A stretch of 64,000 bases of DNA from Omphiscola glabra. Lineage: Eukaryota; Mollusca; Gastropoda; Lymnaeidae. The notes under the pieces were generated by a model. That model saw only the letters and a program-made list of their open reading frames with translations. It was not told where the DNA came from and did not search any database. The stretch's first letter is position 1, and every line of letters starts with the position of its first letter. The stretch spans positions 1,575,637-1,639,636 of the forward strand of contig OZ024796.1 of the NCBI GenBank assembly GCA_964017045.1, read 5' to 3'. The position numbers and the translations under genes were made by a program. Shown one piece after another: positions 35,701 through 47,700 of this stretch.

Positions 35701-38700
35701 AAGTTCCTTGTCTTCCAGATCTCCTCTATTGGGTATGTGATCAGAACATCAGCTCTGTTGGAGTGTGCATGTACAAGCATGGTAAAATTTGATGTTACTT
35801 TTCAAGTTGAATATTTTCTCTCAATTACTTTAAATATAGTCTCTACTAACTAATCAAATGAATTTCAGCACACTTCAACAAAATAATATTGTAGCTGGCA
35901 AACTGTAGCCTGAACTGATGCCTTTGCTATACATTTGTCCAGTGACTGACCTGATGCCTTTGCTATACATTTGTCCAGTGACTGAACTGATGCCTTTGCT
36001 ATACATTTGTCCAGTGACTGAACTGATGCCTTTGCTATACATTTGTCCAGTAACTGACCTGATGCCTTTGCTATACATTTGTCCAGTGACTGAACTGATG
36101 CCTTTGCTATACATTTGTCCAGTGACTGACCTGATGCCTTTGCTATACATTTGTCCAGTGACTGAACTGATGCCTTTGCTATACATTTGTCCAGTGACTG
36201 ACCTGATGCCTTTGCTATACATTTGTCCCGGTGACTGACCTGATGCCTTTGCTATACATTTGTCCAGTGACTGAACTGATGCCTTTGCTATACATTTGTC
36301 CAGTGACTGACCTGATGCCTTTGCTATACATTTGTCCAGTGACTGACCTGATGCCTTTGCTATACATTTGTCCAGTGACTGAACTGATGCCTTTGCTATA
36401 CATTTGTCCAGTGACTGAACTGATGCCTTTGCTATACATTTGTCCAGTGACTGACCTGATGCCTTTGCTATACATTTGTCCAGTGACTGAACTGATGCCT
36501 TTGCTATACATTTGTCCAGTGACTGACCTGATGCCTTTGCTATACATTTGTCCAGTGACTGAACTGATGCCTTTGCTATACATTTGTCCAGTGACTGAAC
36601 TGATGCCTTTGCTATACATTTGTCCAGTGACTGACCTGATGCCTTTGCTATACATTTGTCCAGTGACTGAACTGATGCCTTTGCTATACATTTGTCCAGT
36701 GACTGACCTGATGCCTTTGCTATACATTTGTCCAGTGACTGAACTGATGCCTTTGCTATACATTTGTCCAGTGACTGACCTGATGCCTTTGCTATACATT
36801 TGTCCAGTGACTGACCTGATGCCTTTGCTATACATTTGTCCAGTGACTGAACTGATGCCTTTGCTATACATTTGTCCAGTGACTGACCTGATGCCTTTGT
36901 TATACATTTGTCCAGTGTGTCCATCATCATCACATCCCATGTCCGGGTCTTTGCCATTAATCCATAGGTGGGCATCCAAAGTTTTCTCTTCTAGACTGTC
37001 ATTGTAAGAATACCTGATGGGATCACAGTGGCTCTGGGGTGCTGGGGAAATCATTATAGAATAACAATCAATTTGGGAATAAGTAATCTGCATGTGTTAG
37101 CATTGGGGAGCATTGGGGAGCATTGGGGAGCATTGGGGAGCATCGGGGAGCATTGGGGAGCATTGGGGAGCATTGGGGAGCATTGGGGAACATTGGGGAG
37201 CATTGGGGAGCATTGGGGAACATTGGGGAACATTGGGGAACATTGGGGAGCACTGGGGAGCACTGGGGAGCACTGGGGAGCATTGGGGAGCATTGGGGAG
37301 CACTGGGGAGCATTGGGGAGCATTGGGGAACTTTTTTTTTTAAACGTTGACATTGAATAATGATTTATTAAATATAGGTCTCTTATGTCACTCTTATAAT
37401 GCAATTATGTCACTCTAATGTCATTCTTATGTCACACTTATGTTGCTCTTATGTCCCACTTATATTGCAATTATGTCACTCTAATGTCATTCTTATGTCA
37501 CACTTATGTTGCTCTTATGTCCCACTTATATTGCAATTATTTCACTCTAATGTCATTCTTATGTCACACTTGTGTTGCTCTTATGTCCCACTTATATTGC
37601 AATTATGTCACTCTAATGTCATTCTTATGTCACACTTATGTTGCTCTTATGTCCCACTTATATTGCAATTATGTCACTCTAATGTCACTCTTATGTCACA
37701 CTTATGTTGCTCTTATGTCACACTTATGTTGCTCTTATGTCACACTTATATTGTAATTATGTCGCTCTAATGTCACTCTTATGTTTGGAGCGTTATCTTA
37801 GGTTTCTTCACAAGTGTCCAAAAATGTGCTCAGAAATGTAGGAAATTGTAATAATAAACTTCAAGATATCCACAAACTTATGTGCTGTACAATGACATCT
37901 GAAAATAGCAAACATTGAAATAGAGCTGTCCCGGCCATATGCCCTAACTCACCCTTTACTCATGCCGATGTTTTAACCCAAAAAAAAACAAGAAATAGCG
38001 CAAATCCTGTAAAACCCAAAATCCTCAAAGGTTTCAGTGGGACAAAATTGTGTTTTTTTCACACGGATAGCATATACCATGGCACACGCTGGCACCAAAT
38101 TACCCAAGCCCATTAATGGTACAGACCTTTAGCTTTGCCAATCAGTCTTCTAACGCACTGTGTGTATAAATTCATAACGAAACTCGTGTTGTCAGAAAAA
38201 TTGCCATGAGACTGAGGGTTGTAGATGAACAGTGGGTGTAGTATGGACATTTGGTGTAGTATGGACATTTGGTGTAGTATGGACATTTGGTGTAGTATGG
38301 ACATTTGGTGTAGTATGGACATTTGGTGTAATATGGACATTTGGTGCAGTATGGACATTTGGTGTAGTATGGACATTTGGTGTAGTATGGACATTTGGTG
38401 TAGTATGGACATTTGGCCAAAGCATAGTGAAAGCAAGACAATTTAAATGTGACTGAAGACAGGTCGCTGGACACGGCTCGGTCATGTCACTAAAACAAAT
38501 CTCTTATCTATAAATAAGAAATAGGTTGCAATTCATAGTAAACATTCCAGATGACGGCTTGGTCACTTTTGTACAGTAAAACTGTAACTCTATAAATATG
38601 AAATGAGTAAGAAAACTGAGCATAAAATGGCCTAAAAACCTAGGAATATTGTTGAATGCTTGTAGGACACCCTTAGTCCTGGGTACTTCTCATCCTTCTC

Positions 38701-41700
38701 TTTGACCTCAATCACTTCAAATGTCCCTTTCAACTTGTCCCTCAGCAAGGAAGTGTTGTACATCTTAAGGAGGTTGTAATAACTCACACCGATGTTAGAT
38801 CTGTCCTTGGGCTCTTGGGAGCGACGGAACTCCTGAAGAAATAATCATTATTTAATTTTTTTAAAATAGTATCAGATTTCTTCAAGCTGTTACCATGAGA
38901 CTGCAAACGTCTCTCACATCTGATTGTACAAGGAAACCATGAGACTGCAAACCCTCTCACATTTGATTGTACAAGGAAACCATGAGACTGCAAACATCTC
39001 TCACATTTGATTGTACAAGGAAACCATGAGACTGCAAACCTCTCTCACATTTGATTGTACAAGGAAACCATGAGACTGCAAACCTCTCTCACATTTAATT
39101 GTTCAAGGAAACCATGAGCCTGCAAACGTCTCTCACATTTGATTGTACAAGGAAACCATGAGACTGCAAACCTCTCTCACATTTGATTGTACAAGGAAAC
39201 CATGAGACTGCAAACCTCTCTTACATTTGATTGTACAAGGAAACCATGAGACTGCAAACGTCTCTCACATTTGATTGTACAAGGAAACCATGAGACTGCA
39301 AACGTCTCTCACATCTGATTGTACAAGGAAACCATGAGACTGCAAACGTCTCTCACATCTGATTGTACATGGAAATGTCCTAGAATTTTTTTTGTTAAAT
39401 ATGACAAAGTACATCTCAATTTTTTGCTTTGATTAGTTTCCCAAAGTGAAATGAGGGTTGGGGTTAAAACTGATGTTGCTGAGACGTCAACCTAAATCAC
39501 CACCATGCTTGTCCCGAGTTGTAATGATTCTGCCACCAAGCCAAAAGCAGTCAAAATATGATTTTAAGTTTATTATATACAAAAGAAGGGAGAAGATGGT
39601 CTACATGGATCTCTAAGCCGAGTTGTTTTTGGGTTTTTTGGAATAATGTTAAAAATGTTTTTAATTTTTAAAATACATATTTAATTGCACTTACCATATC
39701 TTCACTTGCTAGGCTGAAAGCAAATGAATATTCAGTGCCAATAATAGATCCATAATAATATGTCTGAAATTAAATTTTTCAATATTCATTACGAACAAAT
39801 ATCTCTTTACAATAACATACAATTTTAAATAAATGAAGCTTCTTTTTCAAGTTACAAGTAATTTTGTGACATAGTTTTTCAACTATAACAGATATTAAGT
39901 AGTTGTCATGTGACTCAAACCCCAGTGGATTAATTGTTCAATCCATCAGTTGAGCAATAGTTCAATCCACCAGTAGAGCAATTGTTCAAAACACCAGTAG
40001 AGCAATTGTTCAATCCACCAGTTGAGCAATAGTTCAATCCACCAGTTGAGTAATTGTTCAATCCACCAGTAGAGTAATTGTTCAGTCCACAAGTAGAGTA
40101 ATTGTTCAATCCACCAGTAGAGTAATTGTTCAGTCCACAAGTAGAGTAATTGTTCAGTCCACCAGCAGAGTAATTGTTCAGTCCACCAGTAGAGCAATTG
40201 TTCAGTCCACCAGCAGAGTAATTGTTCCGTCCACCAGCAGAGCAATTGTTCAGTCCACCAGCAGAGCAATTGTTCAGTCCACCAGCAGAGTAATTGTTCC
40301 GTCCACCAGCAGAGCAATTGTTCAGTCCACCAGCAGAGCAATTGTTCAGTCCACCAGCAGAGCAATTGTTCAGTCCACAAGTAGAGTAATTGTTCCGTCC
40401 ACCAGCAGAGCAATTGTTCAGCCCACCAGCAGAGCAATTGTTCAGTCCACCAGCAGAGCAATTGTTCAGTCCACCAGCAGAGTAATTGTTCAGTCCACCA
40501 GCAGAGCAATTGTTCAGTCCACCAGCAGAGTAATGTTGATCTGTTAAATATTCTTAAGAATTTCACAATGTGAAAATTAACCTACACAAGTTGTTGTTGT
40601 TGTTTTTTTGTTTTTTTTAATTTATACTAGACTAAAAATTTGGTGATCTTATCAATAGCCTCCATGAAATGAGGGGAGGGTATTTTCCAATCTTCTATGT
40701 ATTCCCTGCATGTAATAAAGATGTGATTAAAACAAGTAGCGCTCACTCTTGTCTTCTTATCTCTGGCCTTGTTGATAATCTTGGAGCCTGAGCTCCCTTG
40801 GAGCATGGCATCTTCAATCTCAGAGAACTCAGGAGGATTGCCATCTTTGTCTTGTTCCAGTCCTGAAATAGGGATGTAGATTGGGTCTTCAAGCAACTGC
40901 AGGGAAGGGAAAAATCAAATTAAGGTTATGGTAAGCATTTTGTTTCTATGTACATGCTACATTCAAATACACAAAATTTTTAACTCAATATAAGCATGCT
41001 TACAACTCACTACTTTTTCTCTGACAGCAAAATGGCAACATAAATTTAGTCATATTTAATACTTATTTATATTTGTCTTGTACTTTCTGTAGTTTAAAAA
41101 CATTATGTAGTCACTGAAATTTGATCCTTTTAAAATTTGCGAGTGTGATCCATGTACAAAACTCTTAACATAACTTAAAGACATAATTTTTTTTTCACCC
41201 TTAACAGTTTAAAAATCAAAATGTTTTTTGAATGCAGTACTTCTTCAATAAAATTAATAACTCCACACAATATCACGATGCCAGGCACTAACATTTGTGC
41301 CTGGTTTAAGCCTAGGATGGAAGACAACTCCAGCTTTAGAGTTGATAAGGAAAGAGTAGACAGATCCCCACTGATGTTTGGTTAGGAAATTTTCTATTTC
41401 ATCCAGTGTTGCATCAACACCAACAACTCCAATGTACCTGCAATAACAAGGAAATTTAGGGAAACCTGTGGGGGACAAAAATAATAAATGGTGTCTTAAC
41501 TTTAAAAGAAAAGCTAAATAAATTAGTTTTACTTTTTTTATATTTCTTTATCCTAACTGGCAGCTATAACATTTTGCTTTCCATTTATTTCAAAGAATTG
41601 AATTAATTTCTGCAACTCACTTTCCTGTTTTGTTACTGGTGACAGGCACGGCATGAGTTATCATCAAACCCAGACCCCAGGAGTCCAGATAAGGAGAAGT

Positions 41701-44700
41701 CCACAGCGTGCTCCCGGTCACCGCCATGGCGGACAAAAACTCAAAATAGTTGGACATCTGGGTGATCAGATTCTCCCCGGTCAGTAGTTTCAGCAGGCTG
41801 CCGTTGTGGTCACATGCCAGGGTCCCGGGGAACATCTCGGCATCTTCCACAATAAGGTAGCTGAAAATTCTGGCCTGTGAAAAAGGGAAGTGCTCCCCTG
41901 ATGACGACTGTATGGTAAGATAAAACTAAAGATAGAACTCAAAAACATCACAAGGCAATGAAATGCATGGTATAAAGTGGACAAAAAATTCATGCTAAAA
42001 ACCACACCACAAAAGCTTAAACATGATAAACTCAACCTTTTGTTAAAAGATAAATTAATAAATTGATTGGTGAATTTAAACAAAACAGCTTCTATGATTT
42101 AATAACTTGTAATTATAAATAATGAATTCCAAACACTGGGATGGTGGATTCTTCATTGGTTAATAAAAACATCAGGGGGTATCAGTGAAATTCATTGGTT
42201 AATAAAAACATCAGAGGGGTATCAGTGAAATTCATTGGTTAATAAAAACATCACGGGGGTATCAGTGAAATTCATTGGTTAATAAAAACATCAGGGGGGT
42301 ATCATTGAAATTCATTTGTTGAAATAACGCACTTTTCAAATGTCTAATTCACAATATCAACTTGTTCTTTGAAAAAAATCTATCATCCCATAAACCTGTA
42401 GCAAATTAAGCATGCGAATCAATGTAAAATACTATCATAAGTCTTTTCTGTTTATGTAAAATATCAGACTTATACTTAATTCAATATAATAATAAATTAA
42501 TCCATAAATGAAGAAAATAAATTAAGAATAATTTTTTTTCCCATTAATTTTTAATGTTTGTCCAGAATTTATCATTTGAATCACTAATCTTTGAGTGTTA
42601 TGGTCAAGCTTACATTGGGATGCAGGTATTTGTTTTTCTCAACTGCCACACTGTACACAGATGTAAAGTTGTACTTGCATATAGGACCAGGCACGTAACC
42701 ACTTCGAGTGTAGTAGCCTGGAGGGAAGATAATGATCAAATGTATTTGACATAAATCTTGAGCTTCACTTATTTAATGCACTAATGACCACTTAGGTGAC
42801 CACTAAGGTGACCACTAAGGTGACCACTAAGGTGACCACTAAGGTGACCACTAAGGTGACCACTAAGGCGAATGTATCAGTCATCATTACACAGTATTGT
42901 GTTACATTTTGTCACTACTCAGCACTGTATTCCATTTAACCACTACACAGTATTGTATTGAAATGTCACAATAGGAAATGGCATCAGCGGGCTGTCAAGC
43001 TATTGCTCCTTATGCCCTCCCCACATCACGACCCCCCCAGCCGGAAAATCAGGCCCCGAAGCGGCACGTTGGAGATATCCCTTTGCCACGATGGCCCCCA
43101 CCTGAGTCCGCTTGATCGGGATTTCTGCCAGAGGAGGCCACCCCAACCCAAGAACACCCGGTCGGTCCGACACCGCGCATACACACAGAGCACACAATCT
43201 ACTTTGCTAGGAGTTGGGATGGTAAATTTACGTCCCAATATCTTCTCCCACCATCCCAGGGAAGCGTCGGATGCCCTATAGAGGGGTTCTACAATGGGTT
43301 TCCCCCTCGCAACTAGTTTGGGAAGTAGCTGGGATGAAAAGGTTGCCTAGGAGCAGCTTTCTCAGGGCTGAATATCTAGAATCATCTAGAATAACACAGT
43401 AGTGTATTATATTTCATCACTAAAACATCTTGTCCACAACAGTAGGAGGCATCAACTCATCAACCAAACAGTGAGTTAATCTGTTTCTTAATAAGCTCAT
43501 TCAAGTCCAACTAAATATTGATCTGTTCCCAAACAATGCTGTTAAGCAACAACCAACTACACGCCTTTGTTTAACTTCTATGTCACTAGCTACATACAAT
43601 GTGCCCAGCAGCTGAGATCACGTCCACACCAACTACACGCCTTTGTTTAACTTCTATGTCACTAGCTACACACAATGTGCCCAGCAGCTGAGATCACGTC
43701 CACACCAACTACACACCTTTGTTTAACTTCTATGTCACTAGCTACACACAATGTGCCCAGCAGCTGAGATCACGTCCACACCAACTACACACCTTTGTTT
43801 AACTTCTATGTCACTAGCTACACACAATGTGCCCAGCAGCTGAGATCACGTCCACACCAACTACACACCTTTGTTTAACTTCTATGTCACTAGCTACACA
43901 CAATGTGCCCAGCAGCTGAGATCACGTCCACACTTACCAGGTCCACACCTCACGTCCTCACCATCTGTATCTTTACCATCAGTGGCAAAAACTATGATAG
44001 ACTGACATCCGGTTCGAGGCACACTTCTCAACAGGTCAAATGCCCGGTCAAAACCTTTCCTGCAAATAATATTTGTCTATCCTAAGCTAAGGTAATTCTA
44101 TAATATCATGAGTCTATCCTATGCTAGGGTAATTCTATAATATCATGAGTCTATCCTATGCTAGGGTAATTCTATAATATCATGAGTCTATCCTAAGCTG
44201 GGGTAATTCTATAATATCATGAGTCTATCCTAAGCTAGGGTAATTCTATAATATCATGAGTCTATCCTAAGCTAGGGTAATTCTATAATATCATGTGTCT
44301 ATCCTAAGCTGAGGTAATTCTATAATATCATGAGTCTATCCTAAGCTAAGGTAATTCTATAATATCATGAGTCTATCCTAAGCTAAGGTAATTCTATAAT
44401 ATCATGAGTCTATAATATTAAGAGTATATCCTAAGCTAGAGTAATTCTAGAATATCATTAACGTTAACATCTAACTTTAAGTTAGAAAACTATTAGATGA
44501 CTTACTCTAATTCAGTTGTCCCCCCTGCCTTAAGCTTGTCAATTTTTTCTATCAAATCTTTGCGGTGAGCATTTGTGGCTGGGACCATCCTTTGCTCTTG
44601 ACAGCTCAGTACTTGGGTATCAAAATAGTGCCACCTGTTTTATGGACAGATACGGTACAATCCATAAAACACTTTGTTTTCTGACTGGGACTGAAAATGT

Positions 44701-47700
44701 TCTTAGTTTTAGTTTTGAAATGTTAAAACCCTCTTAAAAATACTTATACACATTTTGTTTCTCACCTGAAGTTTCATTTTTTTTTTTCTCCTTTATCAAG
44801 AAAATGGTAGAAAGTTGATTCCTGCAATTTCATTCTGAATCTATAAAATGGGCAAAAGCTATTTTTAGGGGCCTGCCCACAAAATATTTGGATGATATCT
44901 TGTTCCTCGCTACAAGAACCCTATCTTGTAATAAGTAGAAGAAGAGTTATTTTTCTTCTTGTGTTTGTAAACGCCCAGTTAAATCTTGGGAAATGGTCTC
45001 AAGCAACTATCTTTGATGTGCTCCAAGAAAACTCAACTATCTTTGATGTGCTCCAAGAAAACTCAACTATCTTTGAGGTGCTCCAAGAAAACTCAACTAT
45101 CTTTGAGGTGCTCCAAGAAAACTCAACTATCTTTGAGGTGCTCCAAGAAAACTAAACTATCTTTGAGGTGCTCCAAGAAAACTCAACTATCTTTGAGGTG
45201 CTCCAAGAAAACTCAACAGTTTTGAATAAAACAATCCACTTACTTTCCCACTTCATTCCAGTGGCTATTCCTGGCACAGATGACATTGACGTAATCCTGT
45301 TTGGTCAAAGTATGTATCACAGTTTTGGCCACTGCCTTAGCTATAGAAAACTTTTCACCTCTCATTGATAAACTAACAAATTTTGAAGGAGAAAAAAAAA
45401 TAGATTATTGAACAAATATTTTGTTGCTTAAGTTCAAGAAAAGAAGAATGGAGTACAATGATGAGACTTTAAAAAAATGAAGATGGACACAGTAATGAAA
45501 ATTCAGCATTCTCAAATTAGAACTAAATACTTAATTATTTTTAATTTCAGTCTTCACTTAAAGAAATATCTCAACCAGGAAAGAATGAAACATAGTCTTG
45601 AACAAATATTTCACTATAATTAAAATTATCCAAAAATAATGGATTTTTTTTTGTAAATTATCTTAATTCAATTGATAGACCCTTTGACCCATTTTTGGAT
45701 AATTTTATTTATAATGAAATATTAATTGAATTAAGCATATTTCCAAAAAAGATTAACAATTTTGGTCTAGAAGGTTAAAACCCAAAAATTATTCCCAGCA
45801 AAAAATAAAATCCACACTTGGCTAAAACAACCTGCAATCCAGAATTATGATGACATCTTTGGGACCACTGGTGGCCTGGATGTACCATGGTCTCACTCTG
45901 GGATCATAATCATCATAAAACCCAGCAAAATTGGTGGACCACTCTCGTCCTGGGAACAACCGTGTCACACCTGTCACTGAACCGAAATACTGCCACCTGA
46001 AAGAAGAAAACAAAAATTTTATTGGACGTTGCCAAATTATACATATCATATCACTGCTTTTAAATTCTTTGGTTAACTAGGATACCAGTGTGTGGCTACT
46101 GCTTACTTTGATGCAATAGGGATTGGATTATAACATTAGGGATTGGATTATAACATTAGTGCTGAATTTGTTTAAAATACAAATAATTTAATATTTTTAA
46201 AATAAATTCACTTTAATTTGACTTCATATTTTGACAAAAGAAAACCATTTATTCCAATGAACACTGAAATTAAATGGAATTTTATTTATAGAGAGTGACG
46301 AGTCTGCACGATTGAGATTCTCTCATCAAATTCATTTGCATGTTCATGCCTCGTAATCACATTAAAACAGAAAAAAAGTCCTATGCAAAGAACAACGTAA
46401 ATTTTAATCCAAGTAAGTATTGATCTGGTACTACAATAATTCAAACATAATATATAGCGCAAGTCACAAGCAGCATACAATCCAACCTTCCCACTCACAG
46501 CCCAGACAGCAACTGCCAAATACAAACATACTCGGGGCTAATCTAGAAACTGTGGTACAGATACAGATAATCATGTCACAAATACGTCAAAAGCCTCAGG
46601 GGGCCAAGAAAGTTCATCAACCAAACTTACCATGCACAAGAACACACAACAAACGGTTCGTAACAATTATAAATCAATATGCAAGATCAACAGAAAATAC
46701 TGTTTTCATGCTAACATTTAAAAAAAAAAAAAATTTTTAAAAAGATTCTTACATTTTACAAAGCATTAATTCAGTTCTGTCTTAAAGCCCTTTTAATAGA
46801 TGTTGATAAACTATATATGTATTAAAATGACTTACATGGTGCCTTGAAAACATGTTGTTTTTTAAATTGACACTTTTTTCCCATAAATGTAAGTAAACAA
46901 AATATTGTTTTTTTCGTAAAAAACATAATTAATTATTTTAATAATATTAACCATATGCCAAATTGGTACCAATCTAATATTAAAAATAGAATGATCCCCC
47001 ACCCACCCCCACCCCACAAGCCAAAGTAAAACAATAAAATTTTGTACTAGCATTTAAAATGTTTTAACCTCAGTAAAGGATCTTTAGCAGCATTCTGAAG
47101 AAAAGTTTCCTCAAGTTTTTTTGTAAACAAAACTGCATCAATGACATGGGGGTCATCTCGTGGTACTTCATCAGCGACCTTGATAGTTGAGTTAAGCTTG
47201 CTAACCTTTTGTCGAAAGTACCTAAATAGATTTGAAGTAAATTAACACAAATGATTTGTTAAAGATGGGGTTTTTAATATCCAATTTTAAAAATGAAATT
47301 TCAAATACACCTATACCTCGCTATACGGCTGCTCTTTATACGGCATTTCGCTATTACGGCCTTTTTAAATTATGGCACTTTTTCGGTTTACGGCCCACGA
47401 TGTTTCATTATACGGCCAATAGATACCCTCTCTTTAGTTTCAGCTTCTCCCCTTAGGCTGCTCTGCTTTAGTAGTCTGCCTTATTTCCTGTGCTATCCCA
47501 CCTTATTCATATCCTGTGACTCAGTAAGTTGACGTGTTTGTGACTCAGTAAGTTGACGTGTTTGTGACTCAGTAAGTTGACGTGTTTGTGACTCAGTAAG
47601 TTGACGTGTTTGTTCCTGTTTCTTTTCTGGTTGGGTTTTGTTTCTGTTTTGTTTCAAAATGATCCCGACGAAGAACGCAGCGCTAAAGTGTCTAGAGGAG

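Noticed and set aside
35930..36912. CRISPR-like regular spacing
   Set aside because: Units are contiguous with no unique spacers, and the DNA is eukaryotic. The same applies to every other array in the window.
35875..37093. Minus-strand open frames of 366 and 292 codons and plus-strand frames of 258 codons
   Set aside because: They run through the 36-bp array, whose period is a multiple of three and whose unit lacks stops. The peptides are pure 12-residue repeats. Only the non-repeat segment 36906-37033 is credible coding sequence.
38113..38224. Possible extra alpha2delta exon on the minus strand (SHGNFSDNTSFVMNLYTQC)
   Set aside because: A CAG acceptor exists, but exon 14 (ends phase 0 at 38671) joins exon 15 (starts phase 0 at 37033) directly, with sensible family alignment, so no exon is needed. 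It could still be an alternative exon.
46420..46740. 106-codon plus-strand frame in an alpha2delta intron
   Set aside because: No repeat explanation, but also no domain, no family resemblance and low-complexity Lys-rich end. It lies in intron 4 on the opposite strand.
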